64,000 nt of DNA from Dyadobacter sp. CY356 (GTDB lineage: Bacteria; Bacteroidota; Bacteroidia; Cytophagales; Spirosomataceae): positions 558,001-622,000 of the forward strand of contig NZ_JAJTSZ010000001.1 of assembly GCF_021440195.1 (NCBI RefSeq), given 5' to 3'. Every line of letters begins with the position of its first letter. Position 1 is the first letter of the stretch. Shown piece by piece: positions 1 to 8,257 of the stretch. The translations under genes and the position numbers were made by a program. Under the pieces are notes generated by a model. The model did no database searches, was not told where the DNA came from, and worked only from the letters and a program-made list of their open reading frames with translations.

Positions 1-1
1 G

Positions 2-121
2 TTTACAGGTTATGTGTCCAAAAAGGTAGCCATTTCAAGTGTTCTGAATATACTGGAAGAAGGCGGCGGAGTGAAATTTAATGTAAAAGACAAAAAGGTG
101 GAGGTGAGTGCTTTGGAATAA
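2..121 (+). CDS. FecR-family anti-sigma factor, C-terminal end (partial)
   Basis: Only the last 39 residues lie in the window; the gene starts upstream of base 1. The pattern, an FTGYVSKK start, a VLNILEEGG helix and a final FNVKDKKVEVS strand, fits the small C-terminal domain (DUF4974) of Bacteroidota FecR proteins. In this family the protein is an inner-membrane anti-sigma factor that holds an ECF sigma factor until a TonB-dependent receptor signals. Its position 235 nt before a SusC gene on the same strand supports that role: it probably controls the polysaccharide locus that follows. The sigma-factor gene should lie just upstream, outside the window. Confidence 0.75.
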   Translation, partial: FTGYVSKKVAISSVLNILEEGGGVKFNVKDKKVEVSALE

Positions 122-356
122 TTAACAGGTAACAACTACAATTCAAAAATTTAAACCAACATAAAAATGGACGACAGCTGACGGAAGTTTGCAGGATGAC
201 CAAAAAAAACACTTCGGAGTGGAGTCCGAAGTGGAATCAGCCACACTTGATTCCCTGGCAGGAAAAAAGTACAGCGGAAAGATTCAGGTTAAAATCCAGC
301 CCGGTATTTATTGCGAAACACGAAACATGTACCATTAACCTCAACAATGTAAAAGT
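122..356 (+). promoter_or_regulatory. fecR-susC leader with A8 run, hairpin and TAACCTCAA box
   Basis: This 235-nt gap between fecR and susC holds an A8 run (202-209), a 9-bp stem with a 6-nt loop (210-233; arms CACTTCGGA and TCCGAAGTG), an A-rich stretch near 263-268, TAACCTCAA (336-344) and GTATGAAA at the receptor start. The same order of elements occurs in the minus-strand gap between the other fecR and TonB receptor (17290-17525). On the opposite strand the hairpin plus A8 would read as an intrinsic terminator, but no minus-strand gene is seen here. It is likely a conserved leader or attenuator; the function is inferred. Confidence 0.45.
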
Positions 357-360
357 ATGA
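196..360 (+). CDS. possible 54-aa leader ORF overlapping susC start
   Basis: An ATG at 196 opens a 54-codon frame that starts MTKKNTSEWSPKW and ends in TGA at 358-360, so its stop overlaps the annotated susC ATG (357-359) as ATGA. GGAAG at 183-187 is a possible weak ribosome site. The frame runs through the A8 run and the hairpin of the leader. It may be a translated leader coupled to susC, or chance. I do not recognise the peptide; a partly similar frame is seen in the second fecR-receptor gap (a KKDAGDRF stretch against EKSTAERF here). Confidence 0.25.
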   Translation: MTKKNTSEWSPKWNQPHLIPWQEKSTAERFRLKSSPVFIAKHETCTINLNNVKV

Positions 361-3300
361 AATATGCTTTACTTTATCAATGCGGGTTTGCCCGCATAAT
401 TCCAGGTCGCGTCTGCTCAGAAGTGAGTGTGCTTCCTGGCGGCTCAAAACTCAAAATAGGACGAATTATGAAGCTCACCGCTTTGCTTTTTCTGATAGCA
501 TTTATGCAGGTCAGCGCGGGCGTATATTCACAGACCGTTAGACTGAACGAAAATAATAGCGGTCTGGAAAAAGTATTTAATGAAATAAGAAAGCAAACAG
601 GATATAATTTCCTGTATAACAACCGCTTGTTGAAAAATACATTACCCGTAAATATCCGGGTTAATGGAGAAGAGCTGAAATCTGTTCTGGATCGCGTATT
701 TGAAAACCAGCCGCTCAGTTATTCTATTATCGACAAAACGATTGTTGTTAAAAAAAGAAAACCGACAGCAGTAAATAATGTTCCTGTCAACGCACAAAGC
801 AGTTTGCCGCCTGCTTCGCTAGCAAAAAGTGATATTGGTCCAACCAGTTTATTAACAAATAAAGTGTCGGGATATCTATTGACGGCCGTTGATGTTTCCG
901 GTAAAGTGACCGACGAAAAAGGTGAGCCGCTTCCGGGTGTAAGTATCGTGATCAAAGGTTTGCCACAAGGAACAACGACGTCTGCCGATGGTAGATTTTC
1001 GCTTTCAGTTCCGGGTACCAGCTCGGTTTTGATATTTTCTTTCGTTGGATATTTGCCGAAAGAAGTACCGGTTGGCAATAAAAGCGTTTTAGATGTTACG
1101 CTTCTGGTTGATACAAAAGCGCTGGAAGAAGTGGTTGTAGTAGGTTATGGCCAGATGAAAAAGGCTGATCTTACTACTGCGCAAACTTCGGTTTCAGCGA
1201 AAGATATCGGGAGAACGGTGAATACGACCATTGAACAGGCCATTCAGGGAAGAGCGGCGGGCGTGTATGTAACACAAAATTCAGGTCAGCCTGGCGGTGG
1301 TATTTCTGTGAATATTCGCGGTGTAAACTCCATTAGTGGCAGCAATGAGCCGCTTTACGTTGTTGATGGTGTGCAGATTCCCGGCCAGTCTGTTTCTTTT
1401 GGGTCGCAAAGTTCTTCAAATCCACTGGCTGGATTAAACCCTGCTGACATTGAATCCATTGAAGTATTGCAAGGTCCTTCCGCTACGGCGATTTACGGTT
1501 CCCGGGCAACCAACGGGGTTTTGATCGTTACGACAAAACGTGGAAAATCGGGTGATACCAAAATTTCCTACGGTTACCAGTATAGCTTACAAACTGCACC
1601 TGAGCCGCTTGGCGTTATGAATTTGCAGCAATATGCGCAGATGGTGGGTGAATACCATCTGCTTGCCGGTGGAAACACACCCACAGAATTTCTGGATCCT
1701 TCCTTGCTTGGAACAGGAACAGATTGGCAAAAGGAGCTTTTCAAAAGTGCTCCTATGAACAAACATCAGTTGAGTTTGAGTGGTGGAAATGATAAAACGA
1801 CTTATTATTTATCGGGAGAATATCTGAAACAGGATGGTGTTGCGCTGGGTTCAGGTTTCAACCGTTATGGTTTTCGTCTTAATCTTGATAACAAACCAAG
1901 AAAATGGGCGTCTTTGGGAGCGAATTTGAGCTTTAACCAAACCAATGATAACCTGACAACAAGCCAGGAAAATGTGATTGCCAGTGCTTTGCAGCTGACA
2001 CCGCAGGTGCCGGTGAAAAACCTGGATGGATCCTGGGGCGGAGGTGATCTGAACAATGGTGCAAATCAGTTTGCGCCTGTTAACCCGATCGCCATCGCAA
2101 ACCTGACCACGAATAAATTGTTGAGAAGACAGTTTTTAGGAGGCTTGAATCTTGGGATTGAAATTGCAAAAGGACTTAATTTCAGGTCTTCTTTCAATAC
2201 CAATGTTGGTTATTCAAATTCAACCTATTACATCCCGACTTATTCAATCGGCTGGGCGAAAAATGTTGCGGCTTCCCTTACCAACGTAAACGGCGTTAAT
2301 ACCTACTGGAACTGGAATCAGCTTTTGGAATACGTAAAGTCCTTTGGCAAGCATAATATCAATGTTATGGTAAGCCATGAAGCGCAGGAATCGGACTGGA
2401 AAAATGTTGGTGCTACAAGGACTGGCTTTCTTACCAACGACATTTATGACCTTGCAGCGGGTGATGCGCTTACTTCTAGTAATTCGGGTGGTTCGGGCAA
2501 CTGGGCCATGGAGTCGTATCTGGGAAGGCTGAATTATAATTATGCCGATAAGTATATCGTGATGGGAACGGTCCGCCGTGATGGTTCTGCCAATTTTGGA
2601 AAGGATAATAAATGGGGCTTTTTCCCATCGGTTTCTGCGGCATGGAGAGTTTCGCAGGAAGCTTTTTTCCACGTTCCGGCCATCAGTGAGTTGAAATTGA
2701 GATTTGAAACGGGAATTACAGGAAACCAGGGCGGAAGCGGAGGCATTTATTCTCCGATGGGAACAGGTGCAACACCAACGTCAACAGGATTTCTACCTAC
2801 AAAATACAGCAATCCTGGACTTAAATGGGAAGAGACCAAAACGAATAACTTTGGTATCAATGTAGGTTTGCTTGATAACAGGATTCAGTTTGAGCTGGAT
2901 TATTATATCAAAAATACAGATAACCTTTTGATGGAAAAACCGCTTCCCTGGTATATGGGAACAAACGGAACTGGTGCGGTAGGTTCACCAACGGTAAATA
3001 TTGGTGCATTACAAAACAAAGGTTTTGGCTTTACAATCAATACTACTAACATTAATAAAGGCGGTTTTAAATGGGAAACCAGTTTTAATGTTTCAAGTTT
3101 TAAAACAAAAATCAAATCTTTCTATTCTGAAAGTGCTTTTGTAGACCGTACTTCATGGTGGTTGCAGGATTGGACGCAGCGTTCGGAAGTGGGTAAGGCA
3201 CCCTGGCTTTTCAGAGGATATCAGGAAGAAGGCTTATTCCAGTCGGTTGCCGAAATTGATGCCAGTGCGGTGCCTGTTGATAACAACGGAAATCGCCTGC

Positions 3301-3962
3301 CAACCAATGTAGACAATATCTGGGTGGGTGATGTCAAATTTAAAGACCTGAACGGCGATGGAAAAATTGATGAAAATGATTTGACTTCCATTGGTAATCC
3401 ATGGCCGAAAATGTTCGCAGGATTGACTAACACATTCTCTTACAAGGGTTTTGATTTGAGTCTGTTGTTTACAAGTACCTATGGAAATGACATTTACAAT
3501 TATCTAGGCAAGCTTAATACCAATGCAAGTAATATCAATTTGAGCCGGAATCTTCTGGTGCATGCGATGGATTATGCAAAACCGATTACCAATGAATCGG
3601 GTGAAGTGGTATTGGCAAATCCGGGAACCGATGTGGCCAGGATTTCAAACGGCCCGAATGGAAACTTTACCCGTCATACGGATAAGTGGGTAGAAGATGG
3701 CTCGTTCATTCGTCTGAAAAACGTATCGCTGACTTACAATGTTCCTGCTGCATTTTTGTCAAAACAAAAAATTGTAAGAGGAGCCAGAGTGAGTTTTGGT
3801 GCACAAAATGTTTTGACGTTCACCAAATATACCGGCTTTGATCCGGAAGTTGGAGCTTATGTGTCCAGAGATGCAAGTCCTGGTAACCAGGCGATAGGTC
3901 TTGATTATGGCCGCTATCCGCTCACTCCGGTTTATACTTTTAGTTTGGGCTTAGACTTCTAA
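357..3962 (+). CDS. SusC/RagA-family TonB-linked outer membrane receptor
   Basis: This 1201-residue receptor imports an oligosaccharide across the outer membrane with TonB energy. Order of parts: an N-terminal extension, a signal segment (about 38-58, from MKLTALLF to VYSQ), an STN domain (68-132) that talks to FecR/ECF sigma systems, a carboxypeptidase-regulatory-like domain (180-255), the SusC hallmark EEVVVVGYG (257-265), a plug (about 270-395) with NIRGVNS and PLYVVDG, then the beta-barrel to the C-terminus. Extensions of about 40 residues before the signal peptide are common in this family, so the start at 357 is kept; the ATG at 468 is the alternative. SusD follows after 12 nt in the same operon. 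The STN domain and the upstream fecR indicate trans-envelope sigma control. Confidence 0.95.
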   Translation: MKYALLYQCGFARIIPGRVCSEVSVLPGGSKLKIGRIMKLTALLFLIAFMQVSAGVYSQTVRLNENNSGLEKVFNEIRKQTGYNFLYNNRLLKNTLPVNIRVNGEELKSVLDRVFENQPLSYSIIDKTIVVKKRKPTAVNNVPVNAQSSLPPASLAKSDIGPTSLLTNKVSGYLLTAVDVSGKVTDEKGEPLPGVSIVIKGLPQGTTTSADGRFSLSVPGTSSVLIFSFVGYLPKEVPVGNKSVLDVTLLVDTKALEEVVVVGYGQMKKADLTTAQTSVSAKDIGRTVNTTIEQAIQGRAAGVYVTQNSGQPGGGISVNIRGVNSISGSNEPLYVVDGVQIPGQSVSFGSQSSSNPLAGLNPADIESIEVLQGPSATAIYGSRATNGVLIVTTKRGKSGDTKISYGYQYSLQTAPEPLGVMNLQQYAQMVGEYHLLAGGNTPTEFLDPSLLGTGTDWQKELFKSAPMNKHQLSLSGGNDKTTYYLSGEYLKQDGVALGSGFNRYGFRLNLDNKPRKWASLGANLSFNQTNDNLTTSQENVIASALQLTPQVPVKNLDGSWGGGDLNNGANQFAPVNPIAIANLTTNKLLRRQFLGGLNLGIEIAKGLNFRSSFNTNVGYSNSTYYIPTYSIGWAKNVAASLTNVNGVNTYWNWNQLLEYVKSFGKHNINVMVSHEAQESDWKNVGATRTGFLTNDIYDLAAGDALTSSNSGGSGNWAMESYLGRLNYNYADKYIVMGTVRRDGSANFGKDNKWGFFPSVSAAWRVSQEAFFHVPAISELKLRFETGITGNQGGSGGIYSPMGTGATPTSTGFLPTKYSNPGLKWEETKTNNFGINVGLLDNRIQFELDYYIKNTDNLLMEKPLPWYMGTNGTGAVGSPTVNIGALQNKGFGFTINTTNINKGGFKWETSFNVSSFKTKIKSFYSESAFVDRTSWWLQDWTQRSEVGKAPWLFRGYQEEGLFQSVAEIDASAVPVDNNGNRLPTNVDNIWVGDVKFKDLNGDGKIDENDLTSIGNPWPKMFAGLTNTFSYKGFDLSLLFTSTYGNDIYNYLGKLNTNASNINLSRNLLVHAMDYAKPITNESGEVVLANPGTDVARISNGPNGNFTRHTDKWVEDGSFIRLKNVSLTYNVPAAFLSKQKIVRGARVSFGAQNVLTFTKYTGFDPEVGAYVSRDASPGNQAIGLDYGRYPLTPVYTFSLGLDF

Positions 3963-3974
3963 TTTTTGAAAAAC

Positions 3975-5654
3975 ATGAAAGCGATTAAACATATATACTA
4001 CTGGATTGCGGTATTGATCCCGGTTTTTATTTTATCGGCCTGTAAGGAAGATTTTCTGGAAAGACCTCCGACGGATTCTATCGTGGATGCCAGTTTTTAT
4101 CAAACCGACGACCAGGTGTTAGCGTCAACTGCGCTTCTGTATAGCAAGGTATGGTTTGACTATAACGACAAAGCATCATACAATCTTGGCGATTTTCGGG
4201 CGGGAACTGCGTATTCTGCTTACAATGACCGGGGAAATGTACTTTTCAATACAACAGGAAACACACCTGAAAATGGTTCTGCATGGAGATCTTTTTTCAT
4301 CGTCGTTGGTCAGTCAAACCTTGCAATCAATAATATCAATCAGTTTGCAGGAACAGCCGTTTCACCGACTGTTAAAAAAATGGCTATTGCCGAAGCACGT
4401 TTTATCCGGGCCCTTGCATATCGTTTTTTGGTGATGAACTGGGGAGCCGTTCCGGTTATTGAAGACAATCTGAAACTTTTGTCGGATACCACCGTGACCA
4501 GAAATACGCCTGAAAGTGTATGGAAATTCATAACAAGTGAAATGCGTAGTGCTGCCAACGATCTGCCTGAAACGCCGATCCGTCCCGGACGCGTAACAAA
4601 GTGGTCGGCAGAAGGTATGCTTGCCCGTTTTTATCTGAACCGTTCTGGTGTGGAATCAAACGGATCCGGACAAAGAAGTCAGATGTTTTTGGATAGTGCA
4701 AAATATTATGCGGAAAGGGTAATCACAAAAAGCGGTGCTTCGTTGATGAAGAATTATTCGGATCTTTTTCTTTTTCCTTATGATAACAATCCGGAATCTC
4801 TGTTTTCGCTGCAATGGGTTTATTCTCCGGGAGCATACGGTACACAAAATACATCTCCTGCTTACCTGGCTTACAGTTCTGACATTGCCAACGGAGACGG
4901 TTGGGGAGGCGATAAAAGTGCAACCTGGTGGATGATCAGCCAATATGACGGTATCAAAACCACGGCTACCGGCATGCAGGGAAGAACGCTCGACCAAAGA
5001 TTAAAAGCAACTTTCATGCTTCCCGGTGCATCATATCCAGAGATCACCCAGACTATTCCGGGAGGGGAACAAAAACTGATTTTTCCTTTCACAGGCACTG
5101 ATAATAACTTTTTGGGAATTAAAAAGTATGTAACCGGAAAGGCAAAGGATGTTGGCGGGCTGGCTGCGTCTCAAAATTATGGGAATGATACCTACATGAT
5201 GCGTCTTGCAGAAATGTATCTGATTTATGCTGAGGCGGTTTTGGGTAATAATGCTTCTACTACCGATGCCACCGCGCTTGCGTATTTCAACAAGGTGCAT
5301 ACACGTGCCGGCCTTCCTGCTGTTGAAGATCCTTTAACTTTTGATGCGATTTTCAAAGAAAGAACTGTCGAGTTTGCGATGGAAGGTATGGCGTGGTACG
5401 ATCTGGTCAGTTTGCATTATTACAACCCGGCCAAAGCTTATGCTATTCTGAATGCGCAGGACCGTGGACTTTTCTTTACGGCACCGGATCAATTTCCAAA
5501 TCCGACATCGTGGACATTTACCAAAACATCCTGGGCAACCAACGAACGGACGATTATTGCGAACAGCGGAAATTTCCTGTTGCCGATTCCTTCGGCGGAG
5601 TTGAGCCAGGCGCCTAATCTTCAAAAACCGGCGGTTGATTATTACAAAAAATAA
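3975..5654 (+). CDS. SusD/RagB-family nutrient-binding lipoprotein
   Basis: A 559-residue surface lipoprotein that forms the lid on the SusC channel and binds the glycan. The lipobox LSAC follows a short hydrophobic segment near residues 10-23. The N-terminal half carries the TPR-like helical SusD fold (for example AEARFIRALAYRFLVMNWG) and the C-terminal RagB/SusD domain includes RLAEMYLIYAEAVL and a final LLPIPSAEL, which are typical. A TTG lies nine bases upstream at 3966, but the ATG at 3975 gives a normal lipoprotein signal, so it is preferred. The gene directly follows susC and precedes two glycan-binding lipoproteins. The ligand cannot be read from the sequence. Confidence 0.95.
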   Translation: MKAIKHIYYWIAVLIPVFILSACKEDFLERPPTDSIVDASFYQTDDQVLASTALLYSKVWFDYNDKASYNLGDFRAGTAYSAYNDRGNVLFNTTGNTPENGSAWRSFFIVVGQSNLAINNINQFAGTAVSPTVKKMAIAEARFIRALAYRFLVMNWGAVPVIEDNLKLLSDTTVTRNTPESVWKFITSEMRSAANDLPETPIRPGRVTKWSAEGMLARFYLNRSGVESNGSGQRSQMFLDSAKYYAERVITKSGASLMKNYSDLFLFPYDNNPESLFSLQWVYSPGAYGTQNTSPAYLAYSSDIANGDGWGGDKSATWWMISQYDGIKTTATGMQGRTLDQRLKATFMLPGASYPEITQTIPGGEQKLIFPFTGTDNNFLGIKKYVTGKAKDVGGLAASQNYGNDTYMMRLAEMYLIYAEAVLGNNASTTDATALAYFNKVHTRAGLPAVEDPLTFDAIFKERTVEFAMEGMAWYDLVSLHYYNPAKAYAILNAQDRGLFFTAPDQFPNPTSWTFTKTSWATNERTIIANSGNFLLPIPSAELSQAPNLQKPAVDYYKK

Positions 5655-5673
5655 TTTCTGTTTTTGTATCAAA

Positions 5674-6846
5674 ATGAATCATTCAATGAAGACTATATAT
5701 CAATTCACTGTGCTGTTCGCAATATTATGCGGAATGGCCGTTTTTACAATTTCCTGTTCGGAAGATGATCTGCCAAATGGCGGTGCTCCGAGTATCACCT
5801 ATGTGCGTGTTACCAAACCTGAATCTTCTGACTCGCTTTTGGTGGGCGCTTTTCAGGGAACCTTAATTGCTATTGTTGGTGAGAATTTACAGGACGCTTC
5901 GGAAATCTGGTTCAATGACCAGCGTGCTACCTTGACACCAACTTATGTAACCAGTAAATCAATTCTGGTCAGTATTCCAAGCGTTATTCCGAAGGATATT
6001 ACCAACAAAATGAAGATCGTATTTACGGGCGGAGCGGTTTTGGAACACGATTTTAAAGTGCAGATCAGTGAGCCGTCTCTGGCCAGTATGGCTTGTGAAT
6101 ACGTTGCTGCGGGTGAGGTTGCTACAATCAGCGGAGATTATTTTTATGAGCCTCTGACCGTTACGTTTGCAGGTGGTGTTAAAGGTGAGATTGTTTCGGT
6201 TGAAGCAAAAACGATCAGGGTACGAGTACCGGCAGGTGCTGCGCCAGGGCAGATTACCGTTGCTACGAATTTTGGTGAAACAAAATCAGATTTCTGGTTC
6301 CGTGACAACCGCAATATTTTCCTGAGCAGCGATCCTTTTACAGGTTGGTGGAATGAGAAATATGTTGTTACCAAACCAGCAGAAGGCGATCCGGTAGCGA
6401 TTAATGGAAACTATATCCGTGTAAAGGAAGCTATCGCAGGATGGGCGTGGAAAGAAGTTGCAGGCGGCCCGCCGGATGCCATGGGCGCTATCAGCAAAAA
6501 TGTCCCGGATGAAGCCATTCTTAAACCGGCCGATTACAACCTGAAATTTGAGGTGAATACTGTGAAGCCTTATAATAACAACATGTTGAAAATCAATGTA
6601 GGATTGAGCAAGGATTTTGTTACTGATGCTTACCAGTGGGCTCCGCCGTATGACACAAAAGGCGAGTGGAGAACAGTGATTATACCTTTTGAACAGATTG
6701 CTGCAAGTTACGAAGCGGCAGGTGTGAAAATGGCGGTAAGTCCGGCTGGCTATTATACCAGGTTGTTATTTCATGGAGGAGGAGATCTTGATGCCGACAT
6801 TTCGCTCGACAATTTCCGTGTGGTTCCAAAAACAATTAAAAAATAG
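5674..6846 (+). CDS. IPT/TIG surface glycan-binding lipoprotein (SGBP-B-like)
   Basis: A lipoprotein of about 390 residues (signal with lipobox TISC near residues 20-24). Two IPT/TIG immunoglobulin-like modules (first from about SITYVRVTKP, second from EPSLASMACEYV) are followed by a C-terminal region with FTGWWNEKYVV and GWAWKEVAGGPPDAMG. That layout resembles the xyloglucan-binding SGBP-B family, in which Ig-like spacers lift a C-terminal glycan-binding domain from the cell surface. The ATG at 5674 avoids the overlap with susD that an earlier ATG (5635) would create. It sits third in the operon. Family membership is by pattern only; xyloglucan as the ligand is not shown. Confidence 0.8.
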   Translation: MNHSMKTIYQFTVLFAILCGMAVFTISCSEDDLPNGGAPSITYVRVTKPESSDSLLVGAFQGTLIAIVGENLQDASEIWFNDQRATLTPTYVTSKSILVSIPSVIPKDITNKMKIVFTGGAVLEHDFKVQISEPSLASMACEYVAAGEVATISGDYFYEPLTVTFAGGVKGEIVSVEAKTIRVRVPAGAAPGQITVATNFGETKSDFWFRDNRNIFLSSDPFTGWWNEKYVVTKPAEGDPVAINGNYIRVKEAIAGWAWKEVAGGPPDAMGAISKNVPDEAILKPADYNLKFEVNTVKPYNNNMLKINVGLSKDFVTDAYQWAPPYDTKGEWRTVIIPFEQIAASYEAAGVKMAVSPAGYYTRLLFHGGGDLDADISLDNFRVVPKTIKK

Positions 6847-6864
6847 CCCTATCCTGATATCAAC

Positions 6865-8148
6865 ATGAGAAAAATAACTAACAAGAGGTTTTTCACAATC
6901 CTCTGCTTGATAATGTTTGTGGGCGTTTTTACAGCCTGCAAGGAAAACGATGTTGCAGCCACGGATGAAGTTCAGCTTTTAAGTTTTGGTCCGTCTGGTG
7001 TAAAACCCGGTGAGCAGATCAGTTTTATTGGTACTAATCTTGATAAAGTAACGGCCATCGAACTTAAAAATGCCACCGTGCCAAGTTCTGCATTTGTGAA
7101 GCAGTCCTCAGAACTGATCGTTTTGGTTGTACCCACGGAGACATCTGAAGGAACGGTTACTTTGAAAACTCCGGCTGGCGATATTGTGTCTAAAACAATT
7201 TTAAGTTTTGAGGTTGCTGTAAAAATTGAATCAGTACCGGAATCAGCGCGTCCTGGTGAAAATATTACCATCAAAGGTCAATATCTAAACTGGATCAAAG
7301 AAGTGCGTTTTGCAAAAGACACGGCCGTAATCCAGTTCGTCAGCCAAACTTTGAACGAATTGGTCGTAACGGTGCCTTTTGGAGCGCAGACCGGGCCATT
7401 GATTTTTTCAGCAGGCGGTACCGAACCGTTGACCATTGAAACGGAAAAGGATCTGGTAATTGCCTTGCCAACGGTGAAATCGATTGCGCCAAATCCGGCT
7501 GAAAGAGAAAAGGAGCTGACCATTACCGGTACAAATCTGGACCTGGTACAAGGGGTTTTACTAAAAGGTCTGACAGCACCGGTTACTGAATTTGTGTCAA
7601 AAACCGCGACGCAGCTGGTTTTGAAAATCCCTAAAACAGCCAACAAAGGAATAGTTACACTCGTAGCTTATTCCGGCATCACTATAGAATCCGCTGATGC
7701 TTTAAAATTCGTGGGCGACCTGCCTGATCTTGCGCCTTTGAAATACGCTATTTATGAGGATGCCATCATGAACGGCTGGTCCAACTGGGGCTGGGGAAGT
7801 ACGGCGGATTTTGCCAGTACCGACAACGTCCGTGATGGTAACGATGCTGCTAAATTGACTTTCACAGGCGCATGGGGCGCTTTAAAATTTGCAGGTGCAA
7901 GTGTTGCGACGGCAAGTTATTCCGAGATCACTTTTTCCGTATTTGGTCTTCCTGGAACAGAAGGGAAAAAACTGAACGTGGTGGCCAACACAGGAAGTCC
8001 TTTTGTGATCATCCTGAAAGAAGGCGTCTGGACGGAATATAAACTTAGTAAGTCCGATCTTGGAAATCCTGCCACGATTACAGAATTAATGTTCCAGGAA
8101 ACCGGCTGGTCAGGTTCGGTTTACCTGGATCATATTGGTCTGAGATAA
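6865..8148 (+). CDS. Second IPT/TIG surface lipoprotein with C-terminal lectin-like domain
   Basis: A 427-residue lipoprotein (lipobox FTAC near residue 24). Three IPT/TIG modules are visible as repeats of a PGE-I-xGxxL pattern (from about residues 38, 118 and 207). The last 130 residues, from YAIYEDAIMNGWSNWG to VYLDHIGLR, look like a beta-sandwich carbohydrate-binding module with several aromatic residues (WSNWGWG). It lies 18 nt after the first surface glycan-binding gene and is probably part of the same glycan-capture complex. It differs from its neighbour in domain number and C-terminal domain, so it is not a simple duplicate. Confidence 0.8.
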   Translation: MRKITNKRFFTILCLIMFVGVFTACKENDVAATDEVQLLSFGPSGVKPGEQISFIGTNLDKVTAIELKNATVPSSAFVKQSSELIVLVVPTETSEGTVTLKTPAGDIVSKTILSFEVAVKIESVPESARPGENITIKGQYLNWIKEVRFAKDTAVIQFVSQTLNELVVTVPFGAQTGPLIFSAGGTEPLTIETEKDLVIALPTVKSIAPNPAEREKELTITGTNLDLVQGVLLKGLTAPVTEFVSKTATQLVLKIPKTANKGIVTLVAYSGITIESADALKFVGDLPDLAPLKYAIYEDAIMNGWSNWGWGSTADFASTDNVRDGNDAAKLTFTGAWGALKFAGASVATASYSEITFSVFGLPGTEGKKLNVVANTGSPFVIILKEGVWTEYKLSKSDLGNPATITELMFQETGWSGSVYLDHIGLR

Positions 8149-8171
8149 TAACCGTTTACCTTCCTATTATT

Positions 8172-8202
8172 GAACAAAGGGTATCATTGATACCTTTTGT
8201 TC
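8172..8202 (+). other. 14-bp stem-loop between SGBP and hydrolase genes
   Basis: An inverted repeat (arms GAACAAAGGGTATC and GATACCTTTTGTTC, 3-nt loop, one G-U pair) lies in the 109-nt gap between the second glycan-binding gene and the hydrolase. No T-run follows, so it is not a good intrinsic terminator. It may set the expression ratio of susCD against the enzyme by protecting the 3' end of the upstream message, or act as an operator. Role inferred. Confidence 0.5.
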
Positions 8203-8257
8203 ACACTATTCCTACGCCCTTACCAAATTTTAATTGCTGGCTTAAACTGAATCTATT

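Noticed and set aside
202-233. Minus-strand intrinsic terminator before susC
   Set aside because: Hairpin plus T8 on the minus strand looks perfect, but no minus-strand gene ends there and the same A-run/hairpin unit recurs in the other leader on the sense strand.
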